The position numbers were made by a program, and so were the translations under genes. Below are positions 9,053-20,800 of a DNA stretch of 64,000 bases, piece by piece; the first letter of the stretch is position 1; the number at the start of each line of letters is the position of its first letter. Where the stretch lies: the NCBI GenBank assembly GCA_001643675.2, contig LSRY02000002.1, forward strand, positions 2,306,001 to 2,370,000. The letters run 5' to 3'. This stretch comes from Monocercomonoides exilis. Taxonomy: Eukaryota > Preaxostyla > Oxymonadida > Polymastigidae. The notes beneath the pieces are model-generated. The model did not search any database. It was not told where the DNA came from and worked only from the letters and a program-made list of their open reading frames with translations.

Positions 9053-11023
9053 ATGAAAAATTCAACAGTAAAAATAGAAGTTTATCGCATCAGATGGTAT
9101 ATTCTGTTCCTCTTTTCACTTAACGCATGCCTCCAATCAGTTGAAATGGTTATTTACAGTACTGTCCCGGAGTCAATTTTTTCATATTATTCAGCAGCCA
9201 ACTTTTCCGCTGGTCATTTAAACTTATTTTTGGCAATCGGAAGTGCATCATTTATTGTTTTCGTATTTGTGATGATGTGGGTGGAAGCTTTGACAAACAA
9301 TTTTAGATTAATGTGTATTATTTCTGGAGTTACTTTGGTTGCTAGTTGTTTATTTAGAATGTTACCAACATGGTTTTCTTCCCTTCTGCCGTACTCATTT
9401 TGTTTTATTGTTGTTGGAGCCATTCTGAATAATATTGGGGCTGTATTTTCATATTCGTTGCCTTCGAGATTGAGTGAAACTTGGTTTCCTCCGAATGAGA
9501 GAACCCTTGCAACTGGAATAGGTACCCAACTTAGTCCACTAGGATGTGCATTGTCCTTTTTAATCGGACCACTAATTGTAAGGAAAGGCTCCGACTTTCC
9601 AATATTTCTTTACATTTGTCTTATATTACAAAGTATATGCACCTTATTAATGTTTATATACCTTCCTGCAGAGCCATTAAATCCACCATCACATTCTGAG
9701 TTACGAAGGAGAGAACAAGCAACCCTATCCAAAGTCAATCAAAAGATTACAGTTGGAGCAAAGCTTAAGAATTCGTTGAAGCCACTTGTTGCCATGATGA
9801 AGTGCTTTAAAAACCCAACATTCATATTTCTTTGCATTTCAGCAGGCATTCAGTCTGGAACAGCCCAGGCTTGGTCCTGCAATATTCCTCTTCTTTGTAT
9901 ACGAATGGGGTTTTCAGAAAGTCAAGGAGCAATATTAACAAGTTTACATCTTATAATGACAGTTGTTGGAGCAGTTGGTGCATCAATTATAGCAGGTCGT
10001 TGGATTCTTAAGAAAGATAAAATTTTAATGCTAATAATGTTTGTTGCCGGAGATGTATTGTCAATTATAATTATGTTGATGTTACCATTTGGGAAAGAAA
10101 CAACAAACGATAACGGAGCTGTACAAATATCATCTGTCATAAGCGGAATGGGAGTTGTCGGTCTAGGTGCATGCTTGTGCGTGTTTGGAGTGATAGTGGG
10201 AGCGCCTTTGCCTCTACTATTTGAGGTTGGTGCAGAAGTTACTTATCCACTTCCAGCAAGTGCTTCAGGAGGCGTTGCATCATTGTTTATTATGGGTGCC
10301 TATACGATTGTCCCGTTTTTATTTGCTGCATGTGGTGAAGGATGGATGACATTCATTGCAGTTGTGATGTTCGTCGTATCAACAGTGTGCCTTTTGCCCA
10401 CAAGAATAGTTTATCTCAGATCTGAAGTGGAAAACGAGAATCAGAGATCTGATTCTCACAGCAGTGCCACTTGTGAACAACCAGAATTATCCCAGGCAGA
10501 ACCAGGAAAAGTCAGAATTTGTTTAATAAATGAAGCAAACGCTGCACAAATTACTGAATCAATAGATATTAACATGAGCGAAGAGCAGAATTCTCCTATT
10601 ATTGAACAACCAATACCAACTGAATGCAATTTGAATTTGGATGAACAAGAATCGAATGAAGAAAGCAGCAATGATGTTGATGGAGATAGTATTGGGTTTG
10701 TTCAGTGCTCTCCTGAAATTGTTCGTCTTGCCCAAAGTCAATCACTTCCAGCACTTCCTACGTTTTCTTTTGCAGCATACACTTCTCTGTCCTTTTCAGA
10801 TTTGCCATCTTCATCTGCTTGTTGTTCTGCAACGCAAACGGATTCTAATTTTCTTTTTACAAAAACTCTTTCGAGCACCTCTGATGATGCTATGAAAAAT
10901 CTATTAGTTAATGCATCGCCTTCTGTTCCAGCAGAGCGAAGACACTCATTTAATGATTTTCTTTCAATGTCCGTGGATTTTCAACCAACAGTTTTGATAG
11001 GTGAAGACATATCAAATGGTTGA
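9053..11023 (+). CDS. MFS transporter, SLC49-like
   Basis: A 656-residue multi-pass membrane protein with about 12 predicted hydrophobic spans over residues 12-460 and a 200-residue Ser/Glu/Gln-rich C-terminal tail that should be cytosolic. The start (R-I-R-W-Y followed by a long first span with N-A-C-L-Q) and especially PSRLSETWFPPNERTLATGI with a following QLSPLGCALSFLIGP resemble the SLC49 group (FLVCR/DIRC2-like) of the major facilitator superfamily, where a W-F-x-x-N-E motif precedes the fourth/fifth span. Human members move choline, ethanolamine, haem or pyridoxine; the substrate here cannot be told from sequence. It starts 116 bases after ECD on the same strand, close but with no sign of co-transcription. 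It converges on the giant gene to its right. The tail has no obvious domain. Confidence 0.8.
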   Translation: MKNSTVKIEVYRIRWYILFLFSLNACLQSVEMVIYSTVPESIFSYYSAANFSAGHLNLFLAIGSASFIVFVFVMMWVEALTNNFRLMCIISGVTLVASCLFRMLPTWFSSLLPYSFCFIVVGAILNNIGAVFSYSLPSRLSETWFPPNERTLATGIGTQLSPLGCALSFLIGPLIVRKGSDFPIFLYICLILQSICTLLMFIYLPAEPLNPPSHSELRRREQATLSKVNQKITVGAKLKNSLKPLVAMMKCFKNPTFIFLCISAGIQSGTAQAWSCNIPLLCIRMGFSESQGAILTSLHLIMTVVGAVGASIIAGRWILKKDKILMLIMFVAGDVLSIIIMLMLPFGKETTNDNGAVQISSVISGMGVVGLGACLCVFGVIVGAPLPLLFEVGAEVTYPLPASASGGVASLFIMGAYTIVPFLFAACGEGWMTFIAVVMFVVSTVCLLPTRIVYLRSEVENENQRSDSHSSATCEQPELSQAEPGKVRICLINEANAAQITESIDINMSEEQNSPIIEQPIPTECNLNLDEQESNEESSNDVDGDSIGFVQCSPEIVRLAQSQSLPALPTFSFAAYTSLSFSDLPSSSACCSATQTDSNFLFTKTLSSTSDDAMKNLLVNASPSVPAERRHSFNDFLSMSVDFQPTVLIGEDISNG

Positions 11024-11822
11024 CAATATCTTTTTTTTATAACTTGGGATTGTGATTATTTTTTTGATTTATTTTCTTTTCGTTCTTATTGATAATTGCT
11101 CTTCTTTATTCTCTATAATAGTTTATCAGCAATTAGTAGAGCTGATAAAATAGTAATAATGAATTCTTGATTTGAATTTAGAGAAAAACCTTTTTGCGAC
11201 TTTTTACAAACATTCATTTTCACAATTAATTATTTTTTTGATTTTTTCCCCTCAACTCAACCATTCTCATTTTTTCAATTTGTTTAATTTGACTTTTTAG
11301 TTGTTTAACTCATGAAATTTCTTGTTTAAGCAAAAATTTACTTTTTTGTGATTTTTTTAAACGCTTTTGTTGGTTGTCATTTCATTTGACAACTTCTTTT
11401 TACCAAACTTTTTTTTTTCCTGTACAAACAAAAATATTTTGTAATGTTTCTTTTGGAGTTCTGTTTTTGGCTTGTATGTGTGTTCTAGGGAATATGAAGG
11501 AAGTGGTATATCCCTTTTTTGTTTCAATTTTTTTTATTGAATCCAAAAATCAAAATAAAACTTTGTAATCTGGAATATTTTTTCAATAAAATATCAAAAA
11601 ATAATTCATAACACAATTCAAAATAAAAATAAGTAATAAATTTTATTTGGAAAAATTAAAAAAAAATAAAAGAAAATTGGAGAATACAAAGACGATCAAC
11701 TAATATCATTAACAAATACAATAAACTATGAAGTGAAGGAAAGATAACTCATAAAATCTAATATTAATAACACGTTAATTATTATAAAAAATTAAAAAAT
11801 TACCCTATTTCTCTTTTCTTTC
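11024..11822. other. Convergent intergenic region
   Basis: Shared 3' region between the MFS gene (+) and the giant surface-protein gene (-). AT-rich, with A/T homopolymers and several AATAAA-like strings that could serve poly(A) addition in either direction. A 64-codon frame at 11374-11568 has no coding character. The only structured item is the stem-loop at 11122-11149. Confidence 0.5.
11122..11149. other. Perfect 9-bp stem-loop in convergent 3' region
   Basis: TTTATCAGC, a ten-base loop, then GCTGATAAA: a perfect nine-base stem 99 bases after the MFS stop codon. It may act in 3'-end formation or simply be a small palindrome. There is no direct evidence of function. Confidence 0.45.
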
Positions 11823-14800
11823 TCAAATAAAAATTTTTGTAAAGACATCTATTCCATCATTCTGAATGATTTGATCCATTAATCTATCCTGTTCTGCTTC
11901 CATGACAGCAAGTTCGATCTCCAAATTATCGTCTAACGAATCAGTTTTACTTGAATTATCCGAATCATTGCTTTTAACATCATCAAATAGATTTTCATCG
12001 CCAGATGGATCTTGCTCAATGTCTGACTGTCTGTCTGATTGTTCTTCGAATAGCTCTGAACTGTTTTTGCCACTGTCTTGTTTTTCAATATCGCTGCTAT
12101 TTCTAAAGTAAAGTGGATTCGCAGAAACAGAATTATTTTGAGCTTCAAATTGTTCCTCTTGCTCGTTCCGACTATTTCTTGAAGATGTTGGTCTGTAAGT
12201 TTGATCGTCGCCATCCGCGTTTGTTGAAAAATACGTGCTAACAGTCATGCGCGATGGAGCTCTCATATCGACAGTTGGCATAATCTGAGTAATTTCATTT
12301 GTATTATCGAAATTATTTTGTTGTTTAGACTTTCGCCTTCGTCCTTTTGCTGTATTCCTCATCATTTCATCTGGATACCCTTCGATCATTTGATCATTTA
12401 AATCCGGTTTTACAAATTCCTCATTGTCAATATTCTCAAGTGGAATATCATCAATTCGAACGGATTCATATCCATCAGCATCCCAATCTTTTGATTGATG
12501 CGTTGAAAATGAAAACATACTCATTGATTCTTCATTTCTGCTGCTCTCTTCAGTATAATCTGAATCTGATGTTTCTCTAAGAGGTTTTCTTAATCTTTTT
12601 GATCGTTTTCCTTTTTTGCCTTTCTTCTTTTTCTTCTTTTTCTTTTTCTTTTCTGTTGTACTAATCATTGGATCATCCATAATTCCGAATGCATTCATTG
12701 GATGCACAACAAGTTGGACACCTTCCACTTCTTTAACCGGATCAAACTCTCCAATTCCATTTATAAACTTAGATTCGCTTTCCATTCCATCAACCTCATA
12801 AATCGGGTCAAAGCCATTTAGCTCATTCTGTTCTGCAAACGCATCATCAAGATACTCTTCGGGTCGGATCTCAATGCCTTCTCTTCCTTCCCTGTATGGA
12901 TATGTTATTCCTCCAATTATTGAATCTTGCTTGCTTTCAGGTGCAGGGTCATCCCAAGTTGAATACTCTGATTCTGTGCTATCGCTAAGCGACTCTCCTG
13001 TTTTATGATTTGAAAGATTTGAAGACAAGTTGTATCCAACTTGCTTTGAGCTTCTCTTCTTCTTCTTACGTTTGCGTAAAGAAGAATCTGTTAAAGATGT
13101 TGAAGTTTCGTTAATTGTTGAAGAAAGCATTTCCATTTCAATATCATTTCCCATCGTGGAATTATAATCATCACTGGAGCCTAATTCTCTTTCTTTATCT
13201 TCCTGTTGCTCATACTGCTGTTTGGTCAAAGGTAACAGATTTGCTGTACTTGAATCCATTTCGCTTGATATTGTTTTCGAATCTTGTGCTTTCTCATTAT
13301 CAGAAATAACTTGTTTCTTTTCTTGTTTAACTGTTTCATCATCTTCTGTATTTCGCCGACATATGACAACACAAATAATAATGGCAATAATGCATATTAG
13401 AAGAGTGGCAGCTCCAAGAGCAATTGCTACAATCATTCCAACTGTTAAGACATTTGCATCTGAAGACTTGGTTATTGGATCAGGATTTGGAACTGGATCT
13501 GGGCCTGGACCTGGTGTTGGACCAGGGTCATCTTTTGAGTAATTCGCAAGGACAAATTTTGTTGTTTGCCAGGTTTCATTTAATGGATTGCGAAGTTCGA
13601 AACTCAACCTTACAGCTTTAATGAAAGTGACATCAAAATTAGATACTGAGCTTTGAAAAGACGAATTGATAAGTTCCACTGGAACATTAACTTCCAAAAA
13701 CGTTTCATTCACATAATTTGTGGTGTTGTCAAGCCTCATTAATTCTTCTTCTGTTTCATTTTGCCAGGTTATATAAAGTACAACCGAAATATTGCATGGA
13801 ATTAGTTTCTCTCCTTTAAATTCAAATAATGAATATGTGTCTGGATCTCTACTTATTACGTGCTGGAATGAATGAATGGTAGGCATAAAAACAAATCCTT
13901 GATTTTGATTCGCAATTCCTTTCAATTTGCATCCACTTGCATATATCCATTCATCGAGCGTTTCTTGAGCTGATTTTGCAATACCCAACTCTGAACCTTC
14001 TTCACACAAAATATCACGTGCAGCTGATGGAAACAGTTGATGCTGCGCAGTCATTGAATTAAATGTAGAGAAATTAACATCATTAAGAATGATATTTGCC
14101 TCAATCAAGGAAATTCCACCACTCATTTCTGTCTTTATCGAACTATTTTCTATGCTTCCTGTTGAATTTTCAAAATGAACGAGAGAACTACCCCAGCTAC
14201 ATATCTCATCATACTCCTCGTTGAACGCAACTCCTTCAGCAATATTTGGCTCCAAAAGAGAAACATTTTGCCACACGACTTGTGAGAAATATATCGCCGC
14301 AATTGATCCTTTCGATAAACTTGAAGTGCAATTTTCCACAATTACATTTTTCATCACAATTTTTGGACCACGGGTAATGAGGAAAGAAGGTGATGACTCA
14401 TCTAAAACAGATAAATCTTCAAACGAGCAATTTAGAAAGCTAACAGAAGCATTTTTCGTCGCAGTTGTACAATTGAATAAAGATGATTCCACAGAAGTCA
14501 ACATGTTTAATTGTACTCTTTCAAAAATAGCAGTTGTTTCTCCTTCAACAAGGAATAATGAGTTCTGATATCTGATGTTAGTTTGAGAAAACTCTTTTAT
14601 CCGCATTGTTCCATTTGTCAGATGCGCAATTGAAAATGAAAAATAATCGACAATTCCCTCTTCGTGCAAAGAATGCGTGAGGGCGCATTCATTCAGCAGT
14701 AAAGATTTGCCTTGTATCTGGAACAAAGCGTTGTGATATCCAAGAGACTGACCAATCACAAAATTAATGTAATGTATTTCAGTTTCCGCTTTAATTGAAA

Positions 14801-17800
14801 CCATCGAAGATTCAACGCCAGAAATGTTCGTTATTTTTACAACTGCTTTGCTAATAGAACGATCACTGCTTTCATTTTCTCTTGAACTTATTGAAAGTGC
14901 ATTTGATTCAACATTTTCTGCTGTTATAACATGCTTGTATACATCCAATAGCATCTCGCCTCTTAATTCTCCTTCCTCGCAAATGTAGATCTTTCTCTCA
15001 GCTCCTCGTTGCCTTTGAACGGCGTATTCTAATGATTGGCATGCCATGAATGAAAATCCACAGACTCGCATATTCCACCCAGTCAGACTAACCCAAATCC
15101 ATTCACTTATTGGCATAAGATACCAACGCAAAGGAACAGGAAACGTTTCATTAAGCTCATCATATCCCATCATCGCATTGTCAGGCGGAAAGTCTGTCAA
15201 ATTTACAAAAGGCAAAGTGTTTTGATTCACGATATTAGGTAGAACAGGAGCGCAAATGAAAATGTTATATCCAAGTTCTGCTTGATTCTCAGAAAAGTGA
15301 GGCGTATGAATCAAGAAATCTGATGTATCCACATCAACTTGCACACAAATTGCGCCTCCTTTGCCATTTGTATTAGCTTCATACGGAGCGGTGCAGGACG
15401 TAAAGTTAGATTCGTCAGCTCTCCATGTTGTGTAGGCACTTATTTGAACAAAAATTGCTCCTCCACAGTTATCATCCGATGTAAATCCGCTCTTTGAATG
15501 AGAAAAATGAGAATTTTCTTTTCGAGACTTCTTGCTGACTGAATTTAAATTGGATTCCGGCAAATTAGATGATTTAGCGGATGAGTACTTCCGCACAGAG
15601 CTTGAGCTAAAGCTGCAATTGGATATAGAAAATGCAGAGTCAATAGTTGTTTCGGTTAGCATTGACAAACATCCTCCTAAACCATTTTTCCTTTCAATAT
15701 TTTCAAAAACCGAAGAAGTGATTGACATGTCAGTTGTTGCTGAAGAAGAAATAACAGCCTGATTGTTCAAGGCAATATGCTTAAAAGACAGCGAATTCAA
15801 GTGCAATTGGGATTTACTTGTTCCAGAAATAAGAGGAATATTTGGGATGGATAAATCTTGGACACACGAATGCAACGTAAATTGGTTGATTTCCAAAATT
15901 GTTCCCTCATTAAATGCGCAAAACAGTTCTGTAAAATATTTTAACGGGGCTGAATCATCATTGGAAATACTTGAGCCAGTGTCGTTTGCAGTGCAGATCA
16001 TAAAATCCGTTACGATTGCCGTTCCGCTTGTTGCCCTAAGAATATGGAAAGAAATACTTTGCGTTGCAGGAGTCAGAACGAGGACAGTTGCACTCATATT
16101 CAAAAATTGGCCATTTTGATCGATTAATGTCTGATGAAACTGCAAGGATGAAACAACAAATGAAATATGAGTTGTTGTTAATGATTTTGCATTGTTAAAG
16201 ACTCCTTCTTGAAGATGAGTATCATCATTAACAACAATCAACTCAGATTGTTCAGTCGAGCTGTTGCTTCTCAAGTTTATCTCAACTGAGAAAGAGATTT
16301 CTTCATCCAATTCCAATGTTTTATTTATTGTAATATCTTTCGAATTCGAGACTTGTCGCTTGATAGACCAAGGAAGAGTTTGACAGCAATATTCGTTATA
16401 CCCACAAGCAGTTGTATCCACTCCATCGCTTGTAACATACAAAGTTGGATGTTGATCGAGAAGGTAGTACACAATTGGTACAGAGAAAGAAGGATTGTGC
16501 TGATCAAAACCGCAAAACGATGAATGGTCAAAGTAGTAGCTATCGGGATATATGGGTGCAATGAATGGCATAGATTCATTTTTAATTGTATTATTTAGTG
16601 CCGCAGATGTAATGAAAATATCTCTTCCGTATTTTGCTGTATTTGCCAATGGATTATCAAGAGAATAGAATGTTGGATTTGATACCATCCAATCGCAGCC
16701 ACCATCTGGTGATGAGACACTTACATAAAGTCCTCCACCCAACCCATTCTCGTTTGAGCCAAAAGGCGCTGAACATTCAGAGAAAGTGCAGCCGTCAATC
16801 CTGAGCCGCGATCTTTTAACGGATAAAAAGCAAATTCCCCCTCCCATCCCTTCAATTTCTGTAAGCGGTTCATTTGAAACTGAACAACGAGTGAAGTTGC
16901 AATTTTTAAGATAAGTCTGTGAAATAGTTAGAGAAGTTTGATCTGCAAATAAGCTTCCTCCTTTTCCTCCTCTTCGAGTTATATCAGTAAATGAAACAGA
17001 ATCCAAGCTTATTTGTATGACTCCAACAATCTGAAGCATGGGAGAAGTTGACAATTGGATAGAAGAAAACGTTCCATTTTTCAAAGTGATCGCTTGAACT
17101 TTATTTGCATTCAAAAAGCTACAAGCATTAGCTACAGCTCCTTCAGATGTTTCTTCGCTATTTCGTGTTAATGGTTCATTTGTTGATGTAATGTTAGTTA
17201 TGACATAATTTGATAAAGAAAACGTAGTTCCTTCTCCAGAGAGTTCGATGAAAGAGACTAATGCCTCAGCAGCGGAATCATGAGTTACAACAAAATTATT
17301 AATGTTCAAATCCCCTGAAATGGATTTGATAAATGCCACATTTAAAGAAGGCTGAGATTCGGCCAAAAATTGTACTTTACAAATTGAAAGCTGGAAGGAT
17401 CCTCCTTTTTGATAGAAGAAGCATTCAGGTCCGCCTGTTGTTTGAGGAAGGAACATTTTAAAACTGCTAATGGTTACTCGTTTGCTTGACTCAAAAAATC
17501 CAATTTGCAATTGATTGGAGGAAGAAGAAAGAGGAACGAACGTCCAACTGGAGTAGATTAATTCTTGTTCGATTTGCTGACTTTCAGGCAATGATGAAAT
17601 TGCTTTACTATTCGAAAATGCGACCAGTTCGGAATCGGTATCTTCGCCTTCATCATCAACTACAATAGGCGTTCCATCGATAACAAGTGTAGCTCGATCA
17701 ATATCCCATTGGTCGGTAATGATGATATCCTTTATAACTTTAACACGACCAATAATAACATTGTTTTGCCTGTTTAGCGCATAATTTAATGTTTTGCATG

Positions 17801-20800
17801 TGTATGATTGAAATCCACACATCACAACATCTCTTCCATCAGAATTTGATACAAACACATCAGTGCCCAGAGGAATGAGCAAGAAAACCAAAGGAAGAGC
17901 TAAGCAAGCATCTCTGCTATCAAATCCCTGCATCGAAGAAATATCTTCTTTGTGAATTTCGATATACGTGATTTGAAGCCGATCTTCAGTGATTGTTGTC
18001 AGAAGAGAAGACGAGTCAACAAACAAATCTCGTCCATACATAGCTTTGTTTGCTCTTAGTCCTGTTTTTGGTTCGCATTCCAATCGTGCTAATCTCCAAT
18101 CAACATCTGCATTGTTGAGGAAGAGAGATATTCCACCTCCAATGCTCAAAGGCTTGATTACGCACTCATCTTCGTTTGATAACGATGAAACGGGAAGCTT
18201 GCAAGAAAAGCAGCATAAATCATCCATTTCCAATTGAACTCCACAGCTAATTTCAGCAAATATCGCTCCTCCTCGTACAAAATCATCAGTAAGCTCTGAA
18301 TCAAAATTACCTGAACGATGAGTGGAAGCAAATTGAGACACTTCGCAAGATTCGAAAGTGCAATTGTGAATCTGAATAAGTTGGTTGTTTGCATCGCAAG
18401 TCAATACAATGTCATCTTCTCCTCCTTTAATGCATATGCACCCTCCATTTTTGCTTTCTTTACTGATGTTCTGAAAACGAGATCCAAATGTAATGAAATT
18501 CAAAGGCTTCGATATGGAAATAAAAGGCAAATCTGCTATAGATGATTTATGAACTTCGAAAGAAGTGAGATTAACACTGCTTCCTTCATCGCATGCAACA
18601 AACGAAGAATGTCCAGAAGAATACTCTTCAATAATTGAATTTTCAGTCATTCTCAAAGTTGCTCCAGGACAGACTGAAATCAGAGGATCATCACCGCTCA
18701 CTGATATTTTTCCGAATGTGGCGGAAGAGAAGAAGATAGAAGCAGATGCACTTGTAAGTGCAAATAGAGTACAATTGATTGATAAAATTGGTTCATCATT
18801 TGCAATGCATCGCTTCGAAACAAAAGGCGAAGAGGATATTATATCTTGATTGCTATCAGCTTCCAACGAGAAATGAGAGAGAATTACGCTACCTCCGCTT
18901 GCCGAAATGAATGAACAATTTATTGCATGCGTATCAGGGAAAGGATATAACGAACAATATGAAAGTGTGAGTGTTTGTGAAGAATGATCAATAAGTGACT
19001 TATGCGTTTTGACATCTGAACCAAAGATGAAACTTATTCGATTAAATGTGCATTGAGCAGATAAAGTGAAAAAGTTGTTTTTCTCATTCGCTGCATCTTC
19101 TGAAATAATCATCTCAGAATTACTTTCTGTATCGTTGGATGTTAAAATGAAAGTTTTATCAGAAAATTCGAGCTCTTCTTTAAATTCCATTGTTTTATTT
19201 ATTGTGGCATCTCTGTTTGCTTTTGATTGTCTCCACAATGCCCAAGAAAGTGTATGACAGTGATATTCATTAAAGCCGCAAGCTGTAGTGTCAACTCCTT
19301 CAATCGAAACATAAATAGTCGAATGTTTATTTAGCAGATAATAAACTAAAGGAATCGAATAAGCAGAATTATGCTCGTTGTATCCTTCTAGTGATGAATG
19401 ATCGAAATAATAGCCCAATGGATATTCAGGTGAAACGAATGGAAGTGTATCATTAGTTATTGTTTCATTCAATGAAGATGAGGAAATAAAAACATCTCGT
19501 CCAAAAATAGCATTGTTCTGATCCTCGTCTCCAAGCACAGGAAACACAGGATTTGAAATTTTCCAATTTGTAGAAGCAAGTTCCATGTGCAAGTATATCG
19601 CTCCTCCATAACCTTTTGCTGTGTCCCCTTCAAAAGGAGCACTGCATTTTCTGAATGTGCAGGATGTAATTAAGCACTCAACCGTTTCAGAAGAATAAAT
19701 AAATAATGATCCCCCTCTTCCATCAGCTTCTTCAGTTGAAGATGATATCGCACCAGACAAGAAATTGCACTGATTAATATTTATTGAAGATTCAGCATCA
19801 TCTTCTGAAGAAGCTTCATCTGCTCTACAATCAAATGCAATGCAACCACCATCTCCAGATGATAATGAAACATTTGTGAAGTTAGAAAGCGAAAGAGCAA
19901 GCACTGGATGAGAAATGGATTTAATTGCAGAAGAATAAAAATTAATGTTACTAATTGAAGTATTGATGATTGAAGTTGAAGCTTCAACAGCATCCAATAG
20001 AGTTGAGCAAGAGTTCACGAAGCCATCAATTAAGCACGAGGATACTGTTAAATTGGCTGAATTTTGCTTTAGAAGAGAAGGCGCATCAGCTGAAACAATA
20101 GCCATGCGAATGTTTAAGTTATTTATCGAAACATTTGATGTTCCATTTAGGATAATAACTGAAGTATTGTTAATTGAAATTGGTGATTGTTCAACTTCTT
20201 GATTTGAATGACTCACCAACGAAGAAGCAGAAAGAATATCAGTTGCACGTAAATCACTAAAAGGAATAGTTGGTATAATGTTAAAGTCTTCAATCGAAAT
20301 TTGTCCGCCAACAGCAATGAACAACGGGTAATTAAAAGACGAGTCAGATTCTTTTGGAATTATTGAAGAAGAAGAAATAGCAGTGTAACCATCTGTCGCT
20401 AGAAGAAGGCATTCGTGCATAGACGATAAAGAAGACGGGATGCACAAATCAAGCTTTGTAATTGAAAGAGAATGAGAGTTCCCAATTACACCTAATTGGC
20501 TATCCTTCCTGTTGACATCTATTTCAAAATAGTTTTGTTCTCCAATGCCTCTAATTGCAAGGCCTTCCCTTTCATATGCAAACTCTTCTGTAAGAACAGT
20601 ATGCGAATCAACTGAAACAATCATCTTTGAAGATAAGCATCTATGCAAAGAAGCCCAATGAAGAGATTGACATTGATATTGAACAAATCCGCAAGCACGA
20701 GTATCAATTCCTTCCGAATTGAGATACACAATTGGTACTTCAGGATCCGTTCCTGGCTCAACGTGGAAAGGAAGAAAGATGAATGGCAAAGGGACGATAA

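Noticed and set aside
11374-11568. 64-codon plus-strand frame between convergent genes
   Set aside because: Phe-rich from T tracts; no motif and no support.
13466-13534. Pro-Gly-Asp repeat as a collagen-like domain
   Set aside because: Only about 20 residues, without Gly at every third position; it is a flexible linker before the membrane span.
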